A DNA stretch of 64,000 nt from Lepus europaeus (GCF_033115175.1 NC_084835.1:85433948-85497947); one strand, 5' to 3'. Positions 34,531 to 46,300 are shown, counted from the stretch's first letter. Numbers and translations are program-made. Notes: generated by a model from the letters alone, not told the origin.

Positions 34531-36269
34531 CGCCTGGCACCCAGGGGCTGTAAGCACCTCCCACCTAGAGTGCAAATTTCCAAGAGAGCAGGTGCCTTTC
34601 CCTGGAGTAAGCACGCAGCAGTAAACTGATGGGTGGCCTGTGACCCCCTCGTGAGATCTACAACATTAGTAAACTTTCACACCTTTAGTATTATTAGTGG
34701 CCAGCCCTCTGTACCCGGGACTGCAGAGTGCTTTTCTCACACGTTCAAGGCTCCTGGTCCACCACAAGCAGTTCCCAGATGGGGATGGTCCCTAATCCAA
34801 AAGTGAGTGCATCTCCAGCCACTTTTCCCCAGCTAACCCTAACAGGTGCTTCTTGTGAGAAAGGCTTCTGGGGTCATAGTCGGATTCCCTTAGGTTGGTT
34901 CAAGGCACACTAACAAAAACATCTCCATCCTGCCTCATGTTCTCTGGCAAAGAAACCTTCACAGCTTAGTTTAATCTAGTATTTTCCTTGGGTTTATTCA
35001 ACCTTAGAGTCTCTTTCTGCCATAGAATGGACTTAGGTCCTGCGAAACAAATGCAAACTGTTTGGTGAGATATGGCAGCATCCTGAGGACATGCCTCAGT
35101 TGGCATGCTTGTCCCCAAATGGCCATTGGATATATAATAAAGAGCTGGATGGACAGCCAGACTCCATGCAAACGAGAGGCTGTTTTCTTGGCTGGTCTGC
35201 AACCTTTCCACTCAGAGAGCTACACCTGGTGGCTCTTTACTTCCAGACACTGCCTCCGTTAGCTTGTCTCCTTCCTTCTTTGCTCAAGTTTGCAGCTACA
35301 CACCATCACATGGGCATGGGAGTATGACTGCACTCCCTCTTATTTTTCCAAGTGTGACCCCTGGTGGAATCGGTCAGAGCCCAAAGGACAAAGCCAACAT
35401 CTGTATAAAGAAGTTTGCATGAACCATATTGGAGATTAGCCTCCAGTCACCCTTCCACTCCTGGCCCATGTCCTCTCCTGCACAGACCTTGAGAGTCTGA
35501 TGCCTAAAGTTCAAGTCCTTGGCAGAACCAGGGGAGTTTTTAAACACGTGTGTCTGCTTATCCTGCTGCCCCCGGTTACTGAGGGTGGTTGAACGAAAGC
35601 CTCTGTCCCTGCCAGGATGAGGGAGCCTGACTGAGGGTGACAGGCTGCTTCCTCATTCCCCAACCCCCACCCCAGCCTACCGGCACTGCGGGCTCCAACT
35701 CTACCTTGACTCTGGACTTGGTGGCTCTTTTTGCAGGGAAACAACATATCAGCAAAGCAGGGAGGAGATGGAAGATAAAAGGGGCTGGAGGGGCTGCCTG
35801 GAGCAGAGGTGAAGGGAGGGCTAGCCACAGGGCGGGTTGAGGCTGGGGGGAGCAGAGAGGTGCTTCCGCGGGAGGAGAGCAGCCAGTTTCCTGAGGGTTG
35901 AGGGGTATCAGGGGTTGGGGAGTTGGGAAGTCTTTCAGACTCAAGGAAGCCTTTCTTCCTCCACTAGTGTTGTTTACTGGGAGCCAGGACGGGGGGCATC
36001 TCCCTGGCAGCCCAGGGACTCTGTGGACAGGACTCCATGCACCTGCTGCCATGTCCATGGTCCCCAGAACTGTCTTGCTTCTCCCAGGGCTCCCTTCCCT
36101 GAGGAAAGGCCACCTCCTAAACCCTATGGGAAGCCTCCAGAAGATTCTGTGTAGGCTTGGAGAGTGCAGCCTTTGAGGACTTCACGTGAACACAAAACTA
36201 CTTTCACCGCAAAAATAGCATGAGCCTACAAAACGTTTTCAGTGCTACAGGGACTGTCATTTCCTGAGA

Positions 36270-36425
36270 GTGCTCTGGCCAAGCTCCTCCCAAAGGCCAC
36301 TGCTGGAAGCTGCACACATTCCTGGGGGACAGCGGTTACAGTCCCCATTTCACAAATGAGGACACTGACAGTCACAGGGCTCAGTAATTTGTGTGGTGGT
36401 GTTAGGTCTCCCACAAAAAAAACTT
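36270..36425 (-). repeat. MIR SINE fragment
   Basis: Reverse-complement MIR core: gtccccatttcacaaatgag then gacactgacagtcacagggc. Degenerate. Confidence 0.7.
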
Positions 36426-37479
36426 AGGGATAGACACAGAAGGCTTTGCTGCCAGAGTGAGAGAGAGAAAACCCCATTGGCTTAAGGAGGAAGAGCTGGG
36501 CTGGGCCAACACGGCAGGAGCTCATCCTCTTTCCATGCTGGAAGATGTGTAGCATTAGAAATTTGAGAAGAATCAGAGTGGCAGTACACAGAGGATGAGT
36601 CCTATAAAAGGCAGGGAAAAACTCTAGTCCTGGAGAAGCGAAGTAGGCGACCATCTTCCTGAAGGTGGTGCTCGGACAGGCTGAGGCAATGTCTTTGAAA
36701 CCTGGCTTGCACCTGAACCAGTGACAGTGCCAGTGTGCCCAGACCACATGGGGCTGGAGACTGAGCCTGTTCTAGCCTAGATACCCCAGTGCTTCCTGCG
36801 CTCTCAGCATTTTTCTTCATGCGTACATCACATTGGAGACTGACTTTAAAAAGCAAGTGTAACTGATGCCCAGTTTGCTGTTTCCCATGCACTGCTCTGA
36901 TTCACAAGGAGCCATACCAGTTCAGGAGTGGTGGGGTGCAACTGTCGTTTTCTTTTTCTATACCCAAAGAGAAATGAGCTGCCAGGCCAATGCACTCCAT
37001 ATCATGGAAGGAACTCAAGTTTCCCGTGGCAGCCATGGGCAGGGGGAAGGGGGGAGGACAATGGTACAGAGACCTCGACTACTTTGGGGAACCTGCTCTG
37101 AGTTCGCAAGCTCTTCACAGTTCTGGAACATCGGTCTCCAAACTGGGAACTCTTGACACAGACTCCTGATGCTTCTGCACCCCTGTACCTTCTCTCTTCA
37201 CCATGCCCAATCCGTGCCATGGGTTCTCTGAACAACTCAGCCCTCAGAACTGGGGGTCAGCCTGGGGATGCTGCACTTCTGGCAGACTCAGGTCTCAGTT
37301 CCATGTATGGGTCTCTGGGGCCTGGACTCCCATGTCCTCAGGGACTTCGGAGTGGTCTGGCCCTAGAAGAATGGGATGATGAAGGCAGAAGAAGAGGGAG
37401 AGGGACCAAAGAGGAGCAGAGGGGATGAGGGGGGATGTCAGGAGGTTTCAAGCTTTCTGGATAGGATTGTCAGATTCAG

Positions 37480-37630
37480 CAAATACAAACCAGGATGCCC
37501 CGTTAAATTTGCATTTCAGATCAATAAGGATTTTTTTTTTTTTTAGTGTAAGTATATCCCAAATTCTGCATGTGCCATAGTGCGTGCATGCAGTGCTTGG
37601 GACATACTTATAATAAAAAAGTTTTTTAAA
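37480..37630. repeat. Old palindromic interspersed repeat fragment
   Basis: The run gtcagattcagcaaatacaa, then gttaaatttgcatttcagat and the pair tgtaagtatatcccaa / ttgggacatacttata, forms an imperfect inverted repeat (14 of 16 positions in the inner arms). This is a widespread mammalian palindromic repeat whose family name I cannot assign with certainty. Confidence 0.55.
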
Positions 37631-38638
37631 AAATATTCGTTCTAGATCTAGAGCTCACATTTAACTCAACACCCTGTATTCACCTGGATCCGCCCAAGTC
37701 TTTCCCCTCCCACCTAACATTGGCCATGGGCACTTTTCCTGAAAGGTCCCACCATCCTCCACAGCCTTCCCCACCAAATGAAGCGTCCTCACGGGAATAG
37801 AAAAAGCCCTCCCTGGCACAGAGCTTCCTTCCCCCAGAGCCTCCTGGCTCCTCATCCCCCGTCCCTTAAATCTTTCATCCCAGCCCCTGAATGTGCACTC
37901 CATCCCCCCTGGCTGCGGGGCCCTCCCGCCTGGCTGCTGTCGGCGGACATCCGTGCCTTTGTTGCTTCGTGCTTCGCAGGGTTCCCTGTCGTGCCGCAGA
38001 TGTGTTTCATCTGAGCTTGGAGCTTAGCTCCTAGGGGAGGGGCCCGTCTCCTCTCCCTGGCTCAACAGTGCCTAGCTCTGGCAGCCTCAGCGGGCAGCAG
38101 GGCAGGAGAGGTCGCCGGACGGCAGCAGGAGGGCAGAGAGGGAGAGGAGAAGGGGGCAGGGAGGGGCTGGCAGAGAGGTGGAGGGAGGTGGCTTGCGATC
38201 GGCGGGCAGGGGCGGGGTCTCAGTTGGGCTGACTGCCCTCCGCTCAGCTCTGACTCCAGGGTTTAGGCCAGGGCCCTGAGAGTACGAGAGGAGGGGCCCG
38301 TGGGAGAATGGAGGAAACCTCCATTCGGGCTCTGCTCACTGCCTCTGCACCCCACCCGAAGCGACCCCTTCCCTCTGTCAGCCTTTGGGCTGGAAGCGGA
38401 AACCCATTTCTTGGACTGGGATGTGGGAGTTGGGAGCCGAGGGATGGGCAGGGAGAGCAAGAAGCGAACAGAGCGGAAGAGAAGAGAGCGGTGAGAGATG
38501 GAGGCGGGGCCGTCGGGAGCACCTGGGCGGGGCGAGGCGGAGGCGCAGGCTGACCGCACCGGGGCGCCGGCTCAGCGGGCGCCGTGCGAGCACCGCCCCG
38601 TCCTAGGTGAAGCTGATTGGTTTGTTATCTTTACCCAC

Positions 38639-38782
38639 CAAAGCATTTACTTTGGTTTGTCGCCCGATCCACAAACACTTTCGAGGAGATGACATTACCG
38701 AAAGGGAGGAACATCTGCATCAGCTCAGCGTCCCCAAACTCCTGGGGCAGATGGTAGATGAACAGGTTACAGCCCTCGGGCC
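38639..38782 (-). CDS. CELF4: CELF4 exon H: first two thirds of RRM3
   Basis: This is a 144-nt exon in phase 1 at both ends, with acceptor CCTCACCGCAG before GGCCCGAG and donor TGCTTTG then GTGGGTAA. It reads [40 protein letters not shown] and TNQSKCF. NLFIYH is the RNP2 strand of RRM3. The SKCFGFVSF RNP1 strand is assembled across the junction with the next exon. An in-frame alternative donor (TTTCG then GTAATG) lies at 38698/38699; its use drops the last 60 nt (20 residues, from Asn-Val through Phe-Gly) and joins PFG directly to FVSF. Confidence 0.97.
38697..38699 (-). promoter_or_regulatory. CELF4: Alternative 5' splice site inside CELF4 exon H
   Basis: On the minus strand the sequence is CCTTTCG then GTAATGTC. 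The GT occupies 38698-38697 and the shortened exon would end at 38699. Both this donor and the distal one leave the same phase (G of a Gly codon), so both transcripts stay open through the stop. CELF4 isoforms with MFLPFGFVSF are, to my knowledge, described in other mammals. Confidence 0.75.
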
Positions 38783-41700
38783 CTGCGGTGAGGGGAGGGG
38801 GCGGGCGGGGAGGAGGGATGGCGGGGTGGGGGAAGAGAGAGACAGAGGAGAGGTGAGCGAGTTAGGCAGCGCAGCGGGGAGGGCGGGGCGAGGTTAGGAG
38901 GGGGGGTTTCATTCCAGATCCAAGGGCGGCCCCGGGTCTGCGCTCCGCTCTTGGCTGTGCACACGGAACCTCTCTGTGCCACGGTGGCCTTCTCTGCAAA
39001 ACGGATCGGTAACAGGGTCTGGCAAGGAGGTGCTGCAGAGGGGGAGGGCGGGGAGACGCGGGAGGGCCCCAGCTCGCAGGAGCGGAGAGTCACCCTCGTG
39101 TGCTGGTCGCAGCTTCACTCCCGGCTCAGGCTCTGGGGCCTGAAGCGGGGAGGGGAGGAGCATCTCCGGGCCGCCTCATCCCTAGCCCCAGGCCCATCTG
39201 CCCTGCCCACAAGGGTGAGTATCCGGCCAGGTGCAGGAAGGCTCCCCCATGACTAGCCAGGGCACCCTAGCTAGTCTCATTATAGGAAAGGTCCATTTCC
39301 TCACAACAGACCTGCCACCGCTGCCGCAAACTGTGCCAGGTTCTGCTAAGACACACTTTCCACGCGTAGCCCTTACAGCAACCCTGGGGCTTAACTGCTA
39401 TCATCACTGCCCCTTCACAGATGCGGACACCGAGGCCCAGAGAGGTTAAGTCACCTGCCAAAAGACACAGCTGTAGGGGCTGGGGAGCAGGATGAGAACC
39501 CACCCAGGCTGGCTGCCTCCACAGTGCGTGCTCTTCTACCTGCCTGCGTGGATCTCACCCCGCCCTCCCCTCCCCCCGAACTTTGCAGAGGTCTCTGGAT
39601 TTCTGAAATTGCCAGACAGCTAAAGACTTACGTTCAAAATGCTCAATTTTAACTCTTTAAAATGGAAAACTTCCCAAGATGCAGTCTATTTGCTGCTGCC
39701 TTAACTAGTGCCTGTCATGTATAAAGTGGCTGTGGCCATTCCGGTGATGGAAACACTGCCCAGCTGGGTGGCCGCCAGGGACCTGATGGGAGGCTGGTGG
39801 AAACCTGAGCGTGAACTTGAAAGTGAAGGCTGAAAGGCACTGATGGGAGACCACTGGGCAGCTTTCACAGCCACAGCCAACTGTCCTGGTTCTGTAGGAC
39901 CAGCAAGGCTGCCTCATGACCCAGTTCTGGAGCAGAGCTGGCTCTGGACTCTCTGCCCCGTCTCTTCTTCCTCCTCTCCTCTCCTCTTCTTCTTCTCCTC
40001 CATCCATCCATCCTCATCCCTCGAGGCCCACAGCCCACAGCAAAGACTCCCCTGACCACCGAAGGCATCCATTGCCCTCTTTGGTCCCTGGTCCCCACCC
40101 TGTACCCCACCCTTCTGTCTCCACTGTCTCCCAGCACTCTGCCAGAGGACGGCGCATTCAGGACGGGTGTGAGTGTGCTCTCCTGCCCACTCCAGCTCTG
40201 GCAGCCCTCTCCTCACCCCGTGTCCTCCAACCATGCCCTGTGACTGCGCCCCTCAATGCCTCCTAGCCATGGCTCTTTCTCTTCTCTTGGAGGTTTCCTC
40301 TCCAGCCAAACTGGCCACCCCCTAGGGACAGGGGCATCTGGCCGCCCCTGTCCTCTGGCCAAGCAGGCACCCCCTGCCTCCCCCAACCCTTTCTCTTCTG
40401 GGCTCCTCAGACAGCACCCGCCCCCCATGCTGACACCTGCCTGACTTGGGGCCCTCTCTCCCAAGTTCAGGTTCTGCAAGCTGCTTCCTGAGGATGTCAT
40501 GGCTGCTTTCCTCAAAGGGACAAGGCACCGTCACAGCCTGGGCCCCATCTGCAGGGCATGAGGCTGAGCCCCAGGAACACTCTCCAGTCCCAGCCTGAAT
40601 CTGGCCACCCCTGGGCCCTTCCTGCACCCGTTCCTGCATTCACAGAGTGAGACCATCCAGACGCCTGGATGGGCAGCTCTTTAGGGATGTGAGAAATGGT
40701 AAGGCAGAGTTGCTGGCAAGGCCGTGCTGCAGCCAGCCCTGCGGGCAGCCTCCTCCAGGCTGTGGGGTCAGGGGCCTCTGAGGGGTTTGGGCACTGTTGC
40801 TTTCCAAGCTCAGCTCAGAGACAAGGAGCTGGCAGGAGAGAACCTCCGCAGCAACCAGCATCTCCTGATACACCAGTGGCATCACACGGAGACCGACTAC
40901 GGGCAGGCTGGAGGGATGCAGCCTTTCTCATCTGGGCCTCACGCAGCCCCGTGGCACCCAGCTTTGGCAGGGCTCCCACGCCCAGCAGCTTGTCTGCACC
41001 CCAGCTCACCGAATCCATGCTGTGCTCCTGCTGCTCCCTCCCCCCGCCCCCAGCCTGGCATGTCTGCCTCCTCATCTCTTCCAGGCCCACCGCAGCCTTC
41101 CCTACCACCCACTCCCTGTGCTGTGATCTTGCCCATGGTTTAGCCAATCCCCTGCTCTCAGGGGGAGGGGTCAGGACAGGGCCCAGCCTGTGCACCATGG
41201 CCAGTGAGAAGGGAAACAACTAGGGAACTGGGGTCAGGGGGAGCTGAAACTGCTAGGAGATGGAAAAGGTAGAAGGAATCAGATGGAGGGGTGTGGGGGG
41301 GGTACAGAGTCAGAGTTGGGAAGAGGGAGCAGGTCATGGGGTCCCTGAGTTCCAGACCAGCAGTGGGGGCCATCATGTGATCATGTGTGTTGGTCAGGCG
41401 GCACTGGCCTGCCACTGCGTGTGTGTGTGCAGCAGGGTGAGGAGACTCTTGAGCCCATAGGGAGCTGACTACAGCCTGACGCTAGCAGGGAGGCAGAAGC
41501 AGCAGGGCCTACAGGCACAGCTCTCTGCTCTGGGCCTGGGCTGGCAACACTGGGGCACCTGGGCCCCACCCTGCATGGTTCTGACTTGACTGATGAAGGT
41601 TTAGACTGGAGGAGACAGGGGCAGGGCAGCCCCAGGTCACAGCCCACTGAGGGCACCAGCACCATCCCACTTCCTGCCAGGGAGCCCAGGCTTGGCTGCA

Positions 41701-41844
41701 GTAGGGCATGAGCTGCCCACAAGATGCACCCCTCACCCTGCTGCCCCCACAACAACACGCAAACATGGCCACCTTGCCAATGCAACACCCCAGCCAAAGT
41801 GAGTGCCTGTTTGGGGAGAGGGGGAGGGAGGACCACATACTCAC
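38783..41844 (-). other. CELF4: CELF4 intron G-H (3.1 kb)
   Basis: Bounded by GTGAGTA and CCTCACCGCAG on the minus strand. It contains an old MIR fragment at about 39345-39545 (minus orientation, recognised by the C-CCCTTCACAGATG and AGAGAGGTTAAGTCACCTGCC strings). The rest is unique and C/T-rich on the plus strand. No coding exon was seen. Confidence 0.8.
39345..39545 (-). repeat. MIR SINE fragment
   Basis: Contains the reverse complement of the MIR core: cccttcacagatgcggacac, followed by cgaggcccagagaggttaag and a degraded accessory part. It is ancient, divergent and 5'/3' truncated. Confidence 0.75.
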
Positions 41845-41928
41845 CTTCTCTCTGCTGCTGGGGAATCATCGGAGGTGGCTGAGGAAAAGCCTGGCTTATC
41901 TGACCATAGGCAGCAGGGTAGGCGGCTG
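41845..41928 (-). CDS. CELF4: CELF4 exon G: linker before RRM3, tandem acceptor
   Basis: This is an 84-nt exon (81 nt with the second acceptor), in phase 1 at both ends. It reads [28 protein letters not shown] and then the first base of Gly. It matches the AAYPAAYGQ and [12 protein letters not shown] segment that leads into RRM3. The acceptor is a tandem: CTTCCAG, then CAG, then CCGCC, so use of the second AG removes one Ala codon without changing frame. The donor is GAGAAG then GTGAGTA (strong). The CU-rich tract upstream merges into a microsatellite. Confidence 0.95.
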
Positions 41929-43253
41929 CTGGAAGGCCAACGAAAAGAGGCGAGAGGGACAGATGAGAGGCAAGAAGAAAGAGGGAGAGAGGGAGAGAGA
42001 GAGAGGGAGAGAGGGAGAGAGAGGGAGAGAGGGAGAGAGAGAGAGAGAGAGAGAGAGAATTTCAGTGTCAGTAGGGAAAGCAGAGTGGCAAGGACTTGTG
42101 TGTCAGCCCAGCCACTTAAAATAAAGCCAGCTTTAGTTCTGAGTGCCGCTCAGGGAGAAGCAGCACGGTGATGATCAGGAGTGTGTGAGTGTGTGTTTGG
42201 GAGAAGCAAGCAATCTGAACAGTGGACCATTCACATGTATGGATACCGCAAAATCATAGCTAAAAAAAAAAACAATCAAAATGCTCTGGACAAGATCCTG
42301 CCACACCACCTGGAATCTGCTAGGTGGTTTTCCTGCTTCTCTGAGCTGTGGCTGACTCTGGCTGGCCCCCTCTCACTCTCACTGAGAGGGTGTCTGTATG
42401 GGAGGTGGGGAACCCCTCGAGGGGTGGACTTGGCCTCTGGGGAGCTGCCAGGGTCATCCCCTGGGTCAGTGAACTGAACTGTTCACACCTGATGTGCTGT
42501 GGACTCAGAAGGAAAGAGCCAGAGGTGAGACAGGAATGGCCAGCTGTCTTCTTGGCTTGGCCTGGCTCCTGTGGCTGCAGGGGCCAAGGTCAGAACTCAG
42601 GGGCCCAGCAGGTGAAAGTGCTTCCTTTGGGCTACTGATGAGCAAGGCTGGCTTCCACTGAGTCCCCACCTTGCCAGGCAGCCCCGGGGCTGGCTCGCCA
42701 AAAGGGCTGGCCAGGTCAGACAATAGGACACAGGCTAGCAGAAGGGACAGTGGTGTGTGGCCCAGCCCAGGGGTGGAGCATGGAGAAGCTTCGCTGGTAG
42801 CTTGGCTGGGCCCAGTGAGCCCAGGCTATCTGCTGGCCCCAGGGCTGTCTCTTCTCACCTCTCCTCCCTGTCTCCTACCTGTATCTGCTCAAACCCTTCT
42901 CTTGCTGCCTGTGTACAGCTAGGCCAGTGGGCATGGGCACCACTCCCCCTCCAGAGCCCCTTCTTTCAAACTCAGGCATCTGTGCTTCCTGGGCCAGGGA
43001 CTGTGGAGTGTGGCTTGGTGCTCCTGGCAGCATGTGGGGAGTTGACTGGCTACCTCGTACCAAGTTCTGCCCACCCATCGACACCAGGGCACCCTGCCAC
43101 TCCCTCCCTCACCCCTCACAGTGCTGAGCCCAGGTCTGGTTTTGGGGAGGGCGGGGACAAAGGGGAAAAGAGGTGGGTGGGCCCCTCTGCCCCAGGCATG
43201 GCGAGATGAATGTAGCTGTGGAAGAGCTGAGGGGACGCGTGGATACTAACGAC
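41929..43253 (-). other. CELF4: CELF4 intron F-G (1.3 kb) with purine microsatellite
   Basis: Bounded by GTCGTT and CTTCCAG on the minus strand. Its 3' part is dominated by the (GGGAGA)n/(GA)n tract at about 41980-42058, which on the transcribed strand is a long CU-rich run ending about 50 nt before the acceptor. No SINE is present. Confidence 0.85.
41980..42058. repeat. (GGGAGA)n / (GA)n microsatellite
   Basis: An imperfect purine repeat on the plus strand, mixing GAGGGAGA and pure GA units. On the CELF4 sense strand it is an 80-nt polypyrimidine run located 52-130 nt upstream of exon G. Confidence 0.95.
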
Positions 43254-43316
43254 CTGCATACTGCTGCACTCCGGCGTAGGCCTGCTGCAGGGGGTCCGCG
43301 GCGGTGGGGCTCTGTG
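43254..43316 (-). CDS. CELF4: CELF4 exon F: 63-nt linker exon
   Basis: This is a 63-nt exon in phase 1 at both ends. It reads A then QSPTAADPLQQAYAGVQQYA, and matches the DPLQQAYAGVQQYA segment of CELF3-6 linkers. The acceptor is TTCTCCTGCAG before CACAGAGC. The donor is GCAG then GTCGTTAG, a poor match to consensus at +3, +4 and +5. The small size, frame-preserving length and weak donor together suggest regulated inclusion. A second AG five bases into the exon would shift the frame and is an unlikely acceptor. Confidence 0.94.
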
Positions 43317-46300
43317 CTGCAGGAGAACCAAGGGGGCAGAGGTCAGCAGTGTCTACCCAAACCGGCCCCTCCCCCACCACGCCCGTGGGGACAATGCAGT
43401 GCCGCACAGTCCATTCCATCGGTCAGTAAGCTCTGCCCTGGGGTATGGCATCTGAAACAGCAGCTCTGAGTGCCTGGGCCCTGTGGGGTACCCCCGTCCC
43501 CAGCCCAGGTCACTTGTTGCTTAGCAGGATAGAGAGTTGCCCACCCTGGCTGGAGGATGCAGGCTGTAGCTGGGTTGCGGGTATGAACTGTGGGATTCAG
43601 GTGCAAGTCTGTGGGGTGCTAGGGAGATGCCAGAAGGGCTTAGCCATCAGCGACTTGGTGCAGAGACATGGTGGCAGTGGGAGGAGGGTCCAGCCCTGGA
43701 GAAGAGCTTTTGAGGGGGGTGGTGCTGGAAACTGTTATTGGGAGGATGGGCTCCTCCTTGCCAACCCTTAGCACAAGGCTAGGGCAGTGAGTAAGGGGCA
43801 ACCAGGAAATCCCAGCTGCATAGAAGAAAGGACACTGGCCTGCAGGGGAGGCCTGGATCTGTTCTCAGTAGGTCTTCTACTCTTGGACCATGGCTGAGGG
43901 GCTTCCAACAGGCACTGGCCTCACAGAGAGGGCTGCCCATGGGTTGGGAGAGGGGTACTGCTCACAAAAACTGAGGAACTGGAGAACCCAGGACCTTTCT
44001 CCTCTGCTTATCCTGGGGTTCTAGGATGCCTACTGCACAGTGCCAGGAGAGGACCCTTGAACTGACACTTTGACAAAAATCTTGGGGCAGCTGGCCTGGG
44101 GCAAAGACTTGGCTCACCTCCACAACCTTTGCTGTCTCTGTAGGAGCTGTGACAGGACTTTGGTGAGCAAGACTGAGGAGGAGTGACGTGGGAGTGGGCT
44201 GACGCCGGAGGCCAGGGAGGTGGGAGGAGACAGATGCTCTTACAGAGGGAAGATGCCCAAGATGTTTGAGGGACAAACCAGGAAACACAGGCAGTGGCCA
44301 GAAAACCATCTGGGCTCCTGTGGATTCAGGTGAGCCAGGCTGTGCCAGGCTTTGGGGCCTTCAGACTGGGGAGAATTCCCAAACTTCCCTTCTGAGCTCT
44401 TGTCCCTGAGTTTCTCAGTAAAATTCCATTAGAGAAATAGCACTGGATCGCAGGGGAGCCTAGGGAAAAGCCTGGGGCTGAGGTCCCCAGAGACAGCAGG
44501 ATGGCAGATCCAATAGCTCCTAGGACCTGGGATGCAGCAGGGGAGCTGGGCCCACAGGGGCTCTGTGCAGAAAGGAAGAGCTAAAGACGGGTCAGGAGGC
44601 AGGCTGCTTCCTGCCTGGAGCCGTCCTGGTCCAATCCCACATCTCCCCCCACGGAGCAGACTGCAGCCATGTGATGCCAGCACTGGCATGCTTGGTGGCG
44701 AGGCCTCTTCCTGCCTCCTGCTCCCTCTGCTAGTCTTGTCTGCCTGCCATCCTCTAAGTCCTCAGGAAGGGAGGCTCCTCCTCCTGGCCTTTCCAGCTCC
44801 ACATTCAGCTTTGTGCTAATTAGTAAAGGGTGCCCCCTTTCTCATGGCACAGTTTGGTACCCTCACACAGAGCACAACCTGTACAACTTCCAAGGTAGCC
44901 AGCCCCAGTCCCCAGCACAATGCCAAGAACATGGTAAGAAGTCAGTAGCGCAACGAAGGCCTGTGAGAGCCATCCCTTCAAGGGTGTTAGGTGGCAGTCA
45001 AGGCTGTACTGTATGCTCTTGATGAGTAAGAGGGGGGAAGACAGAAGCTACCTGGGGCTAGGAAACGGAGAAGAGCAGTAGTGGGACCCTTTCCACTTCT
45101 CTGCCTAACGACCTCATTAGTAACTGCCAAAGAGTGAACATTTTGAAGGATCTCGCTCATTACGGCGGGCTCCAAACTCTGCATCTAAAGCTGGTAAATT
45201 AATTTTTTTAATGCACTACTTTTTGCCTTTCCTTCCCTCCATCCCTCCCTCCTGCTCTGGCAGGGAACTGTTTATGGGATGTGGCAGATTGTTACAAATG
45301 GGGGAAAGAAACAGTTCCACATTCCATAATGGAAAAGGCTCACAGATGCTGGTGCGGGTGGGGAAGGAACAGGTTTGTCAGTATCCTGAGATCCAGATGG
45401 GACTGGAGGCAGGGAGGGAGCGCAGGATGGAGCCACCCAGATGTGCTGGGGATGGCATCTCCCAGCCTACAAGCCCGAGATTGGTGGGGTCGCTTCCACC
45501 TCCAACTTGCAAAGCCCCTCCCTGCCACCCCTACCAGACTAGAGTTTTTATCCTCAAACAACACTGCGGGTCTTCTGGGTACTACTTCACTCTCTGGACT
45601 GTTCTGCCCCCTTTTTTGTGGACCAAGGGGTGCACTGCACTGGAGTTGGGTTAAGGACAGCTCCACATTCAGTCAGGAAACTCCTCCATTTCCTTCCAGT
45701 ACAGTGACCGTGACCTCTACTAGTGAGACTTATGTACCACAGATGTCTGAGCCTCACTCCAAACAGAATTCAGAATCTCTAGGTTTCTGTGGTTTTAATC
45801 ATCCTCACAGTGGAATTGAATGGGCACTCAGAGTGGGGAGCACAACATCACCCCTCTTTCTGACCTGCCTCAGGCTGGCCTTCTCTGCTCTCTTGGGGCC
45901 AAACTCCTTACTATCCTTGCCCCTGCCAGACAAGCTCCCTCCTGCCTGTGAGTGTCCAGGAAAGCCCACCCTGTCCCACAGGAGTGTGCTCCTTGCTCCT
46001 TCTCACCTCTCCAGCTCAGCCCATCTGTTAAAGTCCTGAGCCGCCTCCTCCAGCAGCCTCTTTGGGGCTTCTTCAGGCTAGAGAGCTCTGGCTTCATTTC
46101 AATCCTTTAGCATCTCAAGTCTGAGAACACTCACTCTTGATCACTTCATTCTGCCTGTCTCATCATACTGTACAGGGGATAGCCCTATGCCCTGCCCTCC
46201 TTCTGGCACCCTCCTCTCCTCCAGCAGATTGGGCCCTTACTGATACTTACAGGGACCCTGCACCCTCCTCCTCCTCTGCCCTCCAGGACCGGGGCAGCAC

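Larger units (their letters stand above)
33921..38638 (-). other. CELF4: CELF4 intron H-I (4.7 kb)
   Basis: Bounded by GTGGGTAA and GTCTCGCCAG on the minus strand. The end next to exon I (33.92-34.5 kb) is extremely CpG-rich. An old MIR (about 36270-36420, minus orientation) and a hairpin-forming repeat fragment at 37480-37630 are present. Long open frames at 33.3-34.6 kb on both strands come from the base composition and show no protein family. Confidence 0.8.

Noticed and set aside
41803..42171. Arg-Glu-Gly repeat proteins at the GA microsatellite and at SINE (CT)n tracts
   Set aside because: Direct translations of simple repeats, in all frames, with no supporting sequence on either side.
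45281..46039. 252-codon plus-strand open frame in a CELF4 intron
   Set aside because: Antisense to the intron, no domain, and low-complexity Ser/Pro/Leu translation typical of C/T-rich DNA.
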